Source: Planctomycetaceae bacterium | Lineage (GTDB): Bacteria > Planctomycetota > Planctomycetia > Gemmatales > Gemmataceae | Assembly (NCBI GenBank): GCA_013823135.1 | Contig: PNLP01000054.1 | Location: 1-46,635 of the forward strand | Length of the DNA stretch: 46,635 nucleotides | Reading direction: 5' to 3' | Shown here: positions 35,644 through 41,426 of the stretch, piece after piece | How the letters are laid out: every line of letters begins with the position of its first letter | How positions within the stretch are numbered: position 1 is the first letter of the stretch | Notes under the pieces: generated by a model | Told to the model about the DNA's origin: nothing | Database searches by the model: none | Seen by the model: the letters and a program-made list of their open reading frames with translations, nothing else | Position numbers and translations under genes: made by a program

Positions 35644-35721
35644 GAACGTGTCCGAAATAACTTCCCTGAACGCGACGATGCGTTTACGATCTCTCCGACA
35701 GCCGGACGCATGGGAGGGAGT

Positions 35722-36926
35722 ATGGACGCCTACTCGCCGGAAATCGAGCGGATGATGGAACGCCTCTATCGGTCACTTCGTGAGAATGACCGGCGGCGAT
35801 ACGCTGCCATCGAAGCAACCAAGTTAGGTCATGGTGGCGTCGATTACATCGCTCGGTTGCTGGGCTGTGATCCCAAAACGATCCGCCAAGGTGTGATTGA
35901 ACTTGAAGGCGGTGACGAATTGGACACCCAGCGGATCCGAAAAAAGGGGGTGGGCGGAAGCGAATGATCGACCTCTTCCCCAAGCTGTCGGATGTCCTCC
36001 TGACCGTGCTGCGGGATCACACCGCAGGGGATCCCATGAACCCCGACGTGAAGTGGACGAACCTGTCGCGTGAGCAGATCGCTTGTCGGATGGCGGCTCG
36101 GGAGATGCCGATCAGTCGTCGCATCGTCAGGCAACTCTTGCGTCAGCATCGGTTCCACCGGCGTCGTGCGGTGAGGAACAAAACAATGGGTAACCACCCC
36201 GACCGCAATGCCCAGTTTGAGAACATCGCTCGGTTGAAGAAGGAGTATCTGGCAGCCGGTGACCCAGTCCTGAGCATGGACACCAAGAAGAAGGAATTGC
36301 TGGGGAATTTTTACCGAGAGGGTGTGATCGAGACTCAGGAAACCGTTGTGACCAATGACCACGACTTCGCCAGCCACGCGGTGGGCAAACTCATCCCTCA
36401 CGGCCTGTACGACGTGGGACGCAACGAAGGGTTCATGCACCTGAACACGAGCCACGACACCTCGGAGTTGGCGTGCGACAGCATCGCGGCTTGGTGGGAG
36501 CAGCAAGGTCGCAAGCATTACCCCAAGGCCAAGAGATTGCTGGTGTTGTGCGATGGTGGTGGGAGCAACAGTTCGACCCAGTACCTGTTCAAGGAAGACC
36601 TCCAGAAGTTGGCAACTCGACTCGGTCTGGAGATCCGGATAGCTCACTACCCTCCGTATTGCTCGAAGTACAACCCGATCGAACACCGTCTGTTTTCGCA
36701 AGTCAGCCGTGCTTGTCGGGGAGTGGTGTTCCACACGGTGGAAAGGGCGAAGCATTACATGGGCAAGACGGAGACGACGACAGGATTGAAAGTGGTAGTC
36801 GGGATCCTCAAGAAGGTATACGCCACGGGCCGCAAATACTTGGACAGCTTCAAGGCAACCATGAAAATCGTCTTCGATCCGGTTCTACCCAAGTGGAACT
36901 ACACCGCTCTACCCAGACCCGCATAA
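35722..36926 (+). CDS. ISAzo13-family transposase made by -1 frameshifting
   Basis: Frame A (35722-35967, 81 aa) contains the helix-turn-helix YIARLLGCDPKTIRQGVIEL. Frame B (from the -1 frame through 36926) carries the DDE catalytic core: SMDTKKKEL, RLLVLCDGGGSN and NPIEHRLF supply the three acidic residues, with the family phrase GRKHYPKAKRLLVLCDGGG. A shift at the slippery site joins the frames to give KKGGGRKRMIDLFPKLSDVL, which restores the GGGRK segment usual for the family. An ATG at 35964 overlapping the frame A stop could start a shorter protein. Translation joined by shifting is the best reading. Confidence 0.85.
35940..35946 (+). promoter_or_regulatory. Programmed -1 ribosomal frameshift site A_AAA_AAG
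   Basis: In the transposase frame A the codons CGA AAA AAG (35938-35946) present the heptamer A_AAA_AAG, the same slippery sequence used by E. coli dnaX and many IS elements. Sliding back one base leads directly into frame B, 21 bases before the frame A stop. A stimulating hairpin could form in the G-rich sequence just downstream but is not clear. Confidence 0.75.
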
Positions 36927-36952
36927 TCGGGAACTTATTTCGAACACGTTCC

Positions 36953-37044
36953 CTGGTTGGGCAGCCGGCGTGGGTTGGGCGGTGCTCTGTTGGCTCCTCG
37001 CCCGTCACCTCCAGCATCGCGGGTTGGTGGAGAAAGCGAGTTGA
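36953..37044 (+). pseudogene. PAP2-family phosphatase gene, 3' part
   Basis: Directly after the IS the sequence continues WAAGVGWAVLCWLLARHLQ and then HRGLVEKAS with a TGA at 37042-37044. This is the last membrane helix and C-terminus expected after DVAAG in a PAP2 protein. Joining 35643 to the TTGGGCAGCC at 36957 restores one open frame (DVAAGWAAGVGW), so the gene was intact before insertion, encoding about 240 aa. Confidence 0.85.
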
Positions 37045-37047
37045 GAG

Positions 37048-37287
37048 TCAGTCTCTCGTTCGGTATTGGCCATTCGTCATGCGGTGACACTGTTCGTCGT
37101 GCTTCGTCTTCACTTTGGCAAAGAACTCCTCCTGTCGCCGGACGTACCCCGGCTTCTCGTAGAGTTCCGCTCCCCAGCGTCGGAGTCGGATACGGTCGTC
37201 GATGGTTTGGCGTCGGATCTGCTCCCGCAGGATTGCGAGAGCTTCCTTGAGGGGGCGGTCCTGGTGGACCACGACTCGAATTGGCAA
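37048..37287 (-). CDS. rpsU: Ribosomal protein bS21-like protein
   Basis: The 79-aa product starts PIRVVVHQDRPLKEALAILR and continues RRWGAELYEKPGYVRRQEEF, the bS21 pattern of an N-terminal beta turn, a helix and the conserved YEKP motif followed by basic residues. bS21 is a late-assembling 30S protein that affects start-site recognition. Only a TTG opens at the expected position (37287); no ribosome site is seen, which is odd for a ribosomal gene. It could be an extra paralogue. It ends four bases from the PAP2 3' part, so the genes are convergent. Confidence 0.8.
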   Translation of the reverse strand: MPIRVVVHQDRPLKEALAILREQIRRQTIDDRIRLRRWGAELYEKPGYVRRQEEFFAKVKTKHDEQCHRMTNGQYRTRD

Positions 37288-37586
37288 AATTGGTGCGTCT
37301 TGACGGCTGACGCGGTGCCGGCTGTCTGGATCGGCCGGAAATGGCCGTGACGAAAGACTACCTCACTCCGGGAGGCGAGGCAATGGTGAAGATGTGCCGC
37401 TACTGCATGCGCAGTACCTGATTGACGACCCTACAACTACTGACGTGAGTTGCCTCACTTCGGCAGTGGGAGAATACTCGGCATGAGACGCCAGATTTGC
37501 CGAGGCCAGCGTGGTCACGCTGGCGTAACCGTATCGATGTTCGTGAGCAGCCGTGCTCGCTTGTCCCCGAACCGCACAGGTGTGTC
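37288..37586. other. Intergenic stretch, no gene seen
   Basis: Both strands were inspected. There are only short frames with no ribosome site or recognisable product, and no tRNA-like fold was found. It separates the divergently transcribed bS21-like and HEAT-repeat genes and probably holds their promoters. Confidence 0.5.
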
Positions 37587-38513
37587 ATGGCCGAGCAACT
37601 AAGTCTGCCCGCTGCGGTGATTGCGGCGGCTCTGCGAGACACCGTACGCGAGGGCCGTGTTGCTCGCTTCGAGGCATTCCTCGCGTCAGGTGGCGACGCG
37701 AACGAATTGCGTGCGGCTCTTCTCGATGCGATTCACGATCCAACGACCGACATCCGTCGCCGTGCGCTGGGCTTGATACCCGATCTGCCCGGTGGCCCTG
37801 CCGACTACGCGGAGGCAATCAGCGCTGGGTTAAAGGACAACGCGTGGACCGTGCGAGAGACCGCGGCTCAAGCCGCTCGCCACCTCCCCGACGCGGACGG
37901 AACGATGTTCCGAACGCTCCTCGCGCACTCGCTCACGGATTCCAGCCCGCATGTTCGCAGAGCCGCCGCGGTATCTGCCGGTCCACTGATCGAGCCGGAA
38001 CGTGACTACGGAGCCGCGATTCGCCACAAGTTCGAGCGGCAGCGGATGCGGGCAGCGCTGGCTGTTGCCCACGCACGAGAGGAACGGACGGCCGAGGCGT
38101 TGCTACTGCTGCGGATCGCGATGGCAGACAGCCATGCCAAGGTTCGCCGGGCAGCTCTTGGCGGGCTGTTGCTTCTGCCTCGTGCGGCGGTGCGATCGCT
38201 GCTTCCGTGCGTGGTTCGGAGATGTGCTGAGGCCGATTCCGCGGTTGCCTCCACGGCGTCCGAGGTGTGGGCTTTCGTGCTGAAAGTGCCTGATGGCGAT
38301 GAGCCGCTCAGCCCGTTGCGACCATTCGCCGGGAACAACGTCGCGCCGGACCTTCAGGGCGTGATCGAGAGTCTTCCCGAAGTTCATCTCTTGCGGCGCT
38401 GCTGGAACGCGATGCCGACAAAGCCGGACGCGACGCTGACGCCACAGCGATTCGCCCGGCTGCTGGCTCAACTTTGCGAGTCGGTCCTGTATGCCGGACG
38501 TGCACAAGGTTGA
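37587..38513 (+). CDS. HEAT-repeat protein
   Basis: The 308-aa product is a chain of HEAT-type helix pairs: DIRRRALGLIPDLPGG, WTVRETAAQAARHLPDADG, PHVRRAAAVSAGPLIEPER and AKVRRAALGGLLLLP. Such solenoids bind proteins or nucleic acids. The ATG at 37587 is used, with the first repeat following within 30 residues; the open frame extends to 37497. The stop codon is one base from the 3' end of the tRNA-like array, which runs in the opposite direction. Its function is unknown, and a link with the array is untested. Confidence 0.75.
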   Translation: MAEQLSLPAAVIAAALRDTVREGRVARFEAFLASGGDANELRAALLDAIHDPTTDIRRRALGLIPDLPGGPADYAEAISAGLKDNAWTVRETAAQAARHLPDADGTMFRTLLAHSLTDSSPHVRRAAAVSAGPLIEPERDYGAAIRHKFERQRMRAALAVAHAREERTAEALLLLRIAMADSHAKVRRAALGGLLLLPRAAVRSLLPCVVRRCAEADSAVASTASEVWAFVLKVPDGDEPLSPLRPFAGNNVAPDLQGVIESLPEVHLLRRCWNAMPTKPDATLTPQRFARLLAQLCESVLYAGRAQG

Positions 38514-38514
38514 A

Positions 38515-38595
38515 AGCCCCGCGACGGGACTTGCACCCGCCGTCTTCGGCCCACCGGTTCGCAGGCCGACATCCTACTCGCTAGGCGAGCGGGGC
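38515..38595 (-). tRNA. Non-canonical tRNA-like gene 1 (apparent anticodon GCG, long variable arm)
   Basis: Acceptor stem GCCCCGC/GCGGGGC is perfect. The D-loop is AGCGAGTA and the T-arm GCGGG TGCAAGT CCCGT, so position 55 is G and 18 is A like the other array members. The anticodon stem GTCGG/CCGGT closes an eight-base loop CCTGCGAA, giving T33 followed by GCG, with one extra C. The variable region is about ten bases longer than in its neighbours. The anticodon would be arginine; a degenerate or non-decoding RNA is possible. No CCA is encoded. Confidence 0.65.
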
Positions 38596-38598
38596 GAA

Positions 38599-38670
38599 CG
38601 CACCGGGGAGGACTTGCACCTCCGTCTCTGCCTTGGCAAGGCAGCGTCCTACTCACTGAACGACCAGTGC
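38599..38670 (-). tRNA. Non-canonical tRNA-like gene 2, tRNA-Gly(GCC)-like
   Basis: A 72-base cloverleaf: acceptor GCACTGG/CCGGTGC, D-arm GTTC AGTGAGTA GGAC, anticodon arm CTGCC TTGCCAA GGCAG (anticodon GCC, normal T33), four-base variable loop, T-arm GGAGG TGCAAGT CCTCC, discriminator G. Stems are complete, so it is not a random relic. The loops differ from all normal elongator tRNAs: A18 G19 instead of G18 G19, and G55 in place of T55. A glycine tRNA with GTGC at 53-56 is exactly the feature of staphylococcal cell-wall tRNA-Gly. Confidence 0.82.
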
Positions 38671-38687
38671 AAGTCACAAGTTGTGGA

Positions 38688-38759
38688 AGCACCGGGGAGG
38701 ATTTGCACCCCCATTTCCGGCCTGTAGAGCCGGCATATTACTCCTTATATGACCGGTGC
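38688..38759 (-). tRNA. Non-canonical tRNA-like gene 3 (apparent anticodon TAC)
   Basis: A 72-base cloverleaf with perfect acceptor GCACCGG/CCGGTGC, D-arm ATAT AAGGAGTA ATAT, anticodon arm CCGGC TCTACAG GCCGG and T-arm GGGGG TGCAAAT CCTCC. The anticodon by alignment with gene 5 is TAC (valine codons), but position 33 is C instead of the near-invariant T. The D- and T-loop changes match the other four members. The discriminator is T, unusual for valine. Confidence 0.72.
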
Positions 38760-38774
38760 GGAGTCTGCTCGGAA

Positions 38775-38849
38775 TGCCCCGTGAGGGACTTGCACCCCCA
38801 TCTCCGCGGTTTTTGAGACCAGGAATCTTACTCCTTAAACGAACGGGGC
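38775..38849 (-). tRNA. Non-canonical tRNA-like gene 4 (apparent anticodon CAA)
   Basis: Acceptor GCCCCGT/ACGGGGC, D-arm GTTT AAGGAGTA AGAT, T-arm GGGGG TGCAAGT CCCTC, discriminator A; 75 bases. The anticodon arm is CCTGGT CTCAAAA ACCGCGG with one bulged C on the 3' side, giving T33 and anticodon CAA (leucine). It lacks the long variable arm of normal leucine tRNAs, so it is unlikely to be charged by a standard leucyl-tRNA synthetase in the usual way. Confidence 0.7.
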
Positions 38850-38853
38850 GCAG

Positions 38854-38925
38854 CGCACCGAGGCGGATTTGCGCCGCCATCTCCGACCTGACAGGCCGGT
38901 ATCTTACTCCTTAAACGATCGGTGC
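38854..38925 (-). tRNA. Non-canonical tRNA-like gene 5, tRNA-Asp(GTC)-like
   Basis: A 72-base cloverleaf: acceptor GCACCGA/TCGGTGC, D-arm GTTT AAGGAGTA AGAT, anticodon arm CCGGC CTGTCAG GTCGG (anticodon GTC), T-arm GGCGG CGCAAAT CCGCC, discriminator G as in normal aspartate tRNA. Here position 54 is C as well as G at 55. It is first in the direction of transcription; gaps between the five genes are only 4, 15, 17 and 3 bases, so they form one precursor. Confidence 0.78.
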
Positions 38926-38992
38926 CCGGGGTAAACCGGGGTGAACCCCGAAGGCCGCAGCGCTGTCTCCCATGCGACCAACGGAGGCGTTT

Positions 38993-39832
38993 GTGATAGA
39001 CGAAGAACTTGCCCTCCTTCGGGCCGCCGCGGCCGACCCGGACGACGACACGCTCCGACTCGCTTACGCCGACTGGCTCGACGAGCAGAGCGGCGAGGCG
39101 TTCTCCACGCACGCCGCGTTCGTGCGATTGCAAGTGCGTCGATCGCGCCTCGACGTCTTCGACCCGGATCGTACCACACTACTCGATGAGGAAGCCGCCC
39201 TCTCCTGGAAATACCGCCGCGACTGGAACGGTCGCATCCATCAACGGCTCCGGCTCCTGGGGTTGCCGGGCAAGGTGGACGCTCGCCACGGGCTGATCCG
39301 CGGGTGGAGCTATCACCGCGGCATGGTCGCCCACGTTGCCGTCTCCGCCACAGCATTGGCTACGTACCCCGAAATGATTTTCTCGCTCGGTCCGATCGAG
39401 TCGATCCGGCTGGTCGGCTGGCCGACGGAAGGATGGGTGAAGGAAACTGCGTCGATCATTGCGAAACTCCTGCCACGGCTGAAGGTTCTCGCGGTTGTGG
39501 GCATCCAGTCGAACGCCCCGCTCCCGGACCTGGCCCAGCTCACGACGCTCGGGTTGGTGCCTCTTCTCGATCTGCGGTCGATGGCATGCGGCCACCGTGC
39601 GAATCAGCTGTTGGAACTTGCGCAGACTGGCACGATCTCGCCTACCGTTCTCCTACTCCGAACGACGATCACAACGCAACCAGGCACTCGCGGCAGGTTT
39701 GCCGAGCGGAGCGCGCGAGATGATGTCCACGTCATCGACCCGTTCGGCCAGTGGAACCGCCTACGGTTCTGGCACGGCGACCTCACGGGCAAAGTGCTGT
39801 CGCCGGTTCATTACCAACGAACCGGTCGGTAA
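38993..39832 (+). CDS. TIGR02996-domain protein
   Basis: The 279-aa product opens with ELALLRAAAADPDDDTLRLA and YADWLDEQSGE, the repeat-companion domain. The rest resembles the leucine-rich tail of the other two copies but is weaker (LAQLTTLGLVPLLDLRSMAC). The GTG at 38993 is preferred over the in-frame ATG at 38972 because GGAGG lies five bases upstream of it. It starts 67 bases from the beginning of the tRNA-like array, which is transcribed the other way. It overlaps the end of the convergent SDR gene by 22 bases. Confidence 0.78.
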   Translation: MIDEELALLRAAAADPDDDTLRLAYADWLDEQSGEAFSTHAAFVRLQVRRSRLDVFDPDRTTLLDEEAALSWKYRRDWNGRIHQRLRLLGLPGKVDARHGLIRGWSYHRGMVAHVAVSATALATYPEMIFSLGPIESIRLVGWPTEGWVKETASIIAKLLPRLKVLAVVGIQSNAPLPDLAQLTTLGLVPLLDLRSMACGHRANQLLELAQTGTISPTVLLLRTTITTQPGTRGRFAERSARDDVHVIDPFGQWNRLRFWHGDLTGKVLSPVHYQRTGR

Positions 39833-41217
39833 TCCTTGAACAGCACGCCGGACGCGGGCTGTCCGCTCTCGACCCCCGAGAAGATTGGATCGAGGATGCG
39901 GGAGGCAGCGTCATCAGCATCGAGCGGAACTCGACCGCCTTCCGTTGTGAAACGCTCCGCTGCCGGGGCCGCGGCTTGCACCGAGAACCACCCCGGATCG
40001 ACCGCCGTCAGGAACACGCGATCGGCTGCGAACTCAGCGGCCGACGTGCGGACGAGCATGTTGAGTGCGGCCTTCGCCATGTTCGTGTGCGGATGCCGGC
40101 CGGTCTTCTCACCCGCGAACTGCCCTTCCAACGCGGACACCATCACCGCAAACCGATCGCGTGGTGCCCCGGCCCGGAACAGCGGACGAAGTTCCCGCAG
40201 GAGCAGGAACGGCGCGAGACAGTTGATCGCGTGAGCTTCGACCAACTCGATGGTTGAAACCGACTCTTGCGGCAGCCCCCAACTGTTCTCGGGGCGGAGA
40301 TCGAGTTGCTGCTGATCTTGATCGAGTTGGCCCACTGGGAAATGATCGCTAGCCGTTTCGTCGCCGGGCAGCAGCGGAAGAAGCGCGAGTTCGGCAGGCC
40401 AGCCAGGATGACTCGTTGTGAGCGTGCCGTCTGTCGCAAGCGCCGCGGCACTCGCTTCGTGGGCGACCATCTCGTGAGCATGGGTAGGCAACGCGGCGAG
40501 CGGTTCGCGTTCTGCTTCGACGAGTGAACGGTAATAGGCAGGCGGGCGACGAACCGTCTGGGCTGCGTTCGCGACGAAGATGTCGAGGTGCGGGAGTGTC
40601 GAGCGCATCTTGGCCGCAAACTGCTCGGTCGCAGCCAACGCCCGCAGATCCAGTCCCACAAGTCGGAGGCGACCTGCCCAGATTTCGGCATCCGGTTCCG
40701 CCGCGAACCGTCGTGCGGCATCCTTGGGGAAGCGCGTCGTGGCGACCACCTCGGCTCCAGCCCGGAGCAGTTTCAGCGTGACGTGATACCCGGCCTTGAC
40801 CCGACCTCCCGTGACGAGAGCAACCCGGCCTCGAAGGTCCGTCGTTCGGTGCCTTCGCAAGAAGTTCCAGTCGGCACACTCCAGGCAGAGTGAATCGTAG
40901 AAGTGGTGCAACTGGTTGAACTGCCGCTTGCAGACGTAGCAGGTACTTGGCCGTGCGAGCGCCGGGAGGGGGACTGCGGGACTCGCGGGGCTCCCAGATC
41001 GAATTCCGGTTTCAGCGCGAACGTCCGCGTCTCGTTCCCGACCGTCGGCACGCTGTTGTTTTCGTTCTCGCGCAACGACACGGGCCGCGAACCGAACCAA
41101 CTCCGCAAGCAACGGATTGTTCGTGGGCCACGGAGTGGGGAGCCGATCCAGCGCGAGCAGCACGTCTCGGGCAATCGCAAGATTGGCATCATTGGGCAGA
41201 GGATTCGATGTCTGCAT
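39811..41217 (-). CDS. Short-chain dehydrogenase/reductase with N-terminal CxxC domain
   Basis: The 468-aa protein has an N-terminal ~100-residue region with CYVCKRQ and CLECADW (two Cys pairs, likely zinc). An SDR domain follows from about residue 150: RVALVTGGRVKAGYHVTLKL (cofactor loop), VVATTRFPKDAARR (NADP-type basic residues), IFVANAAQT, and HTNMAKAALNMLVRTSAAE. The catalytic YxxxK is TNMAK, with Thr in place of Tyr. This subgroup is known from several bacteria and fungi but its reaction is not. There is a long insert between strands 4 and 5 (about residues 250-330). Confidence 0.82.
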   Translation of the reverse strand: MQTSNPLPNDANLAIARDVLLALDRLPTPWPTNNPLLAELVRFAARVVARERKQQRADGRERDADVRAETGIRSGSPASPAVPLPALARPSTCYVCKRQFNQLHHFYDSLCLECADWNFLRRHRTTDLRGRVALVTGGRVKAGYHVTLKLLRAGAEVVATTRFPKDAARRFAAEPDAEIWAGRLRLVGLDLRALAATEQFAAKMRSTLPHLDIFVANAAQTVRRPPAYYRSLVEAEREPLAALPTHAHEMVAHEASAAALATDGTLTTSHPGWPAELALLPLLPGDETASDHFPVGQLDQDQQQLDLRPENSWGLPQESVSTIELVEAHAINCLAPFLLLRELRPLFRAGAPRDRFAVMVSALEGQFAGEKTGRHPHTNMAKAALNMLVRTSAAEFAADRVFLTAVDPGWFSVQAAAPAAERFTTEGGRVPLDADDAASRILDPIFSGVESGQPASGVLFKDYRPVRW

Positions 41218-41426
41218 CTCGTCACTATACCGCGTGCTTCGATGACGTTCGCGGCAGATCGAAACCCAGTGTCAATCCGGGTTTCTTCGTTGAAGCACGG
41301 TTGTCGTGTGAATACCGTGTGGGGCGGGCCTTCGGATCCCGGCGAACCTCGTCACTTCATACGCCCTCTACTCAACCGGTGAGTTGACTCTGCCCAGCGG
41401 CGTCCACCCCGAAGGAGTACTCTTCC

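Larger units (their letters stand above)
35642..36953 (+). mobile_element. ISAzo13-family insertion sequence, complete
   Basis: The element is about 1.31 kb with 25-bp terminal inverted repeats: GGGAACGTGTCCGAAATAAC(...) at 35642 and, inverted, GGGAACGTGTTCGAAATAAG(...) from 36953, differing at two positions. CTGG occurs at both edges (35640-35643 and 36953-36956), so the target duplication is up to 4 bp, with 2-4 bp possible because it shares bases with the repeat ends. It carries one transposase in two overlapping frames and lies inside a PAP2 gene. With both ends and a full transposase, it looks recent and possibly active. Confidence 0.9.

Noticed and set aside
34577..35755. 392-codon plus-strand frame including the PAP2 gene
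   Set aside because: The first 145 codons overlap the end of the RtcR-like gene in another frame, and the last part reads into the IS; the PAP2 protein begins at 35012.
35722..35967. Transposase broken by a real frameshift mutation
   Set aside because: The A_AAA_AAG heptamer lies at the exact overlap and restores the family sequence, so programmed frameshifting explains the two frames better.
38515..38925. CRISPR array or simple direct repeats
   Set aside because: The recurring (G)GGA(C/T)TTGCACC-like words are the T-arms of separate cloverleaf RNAs with different anticodon arms; spacing and lengths follow tRNA geometry and there are no identical repeats with unrelated spacers.
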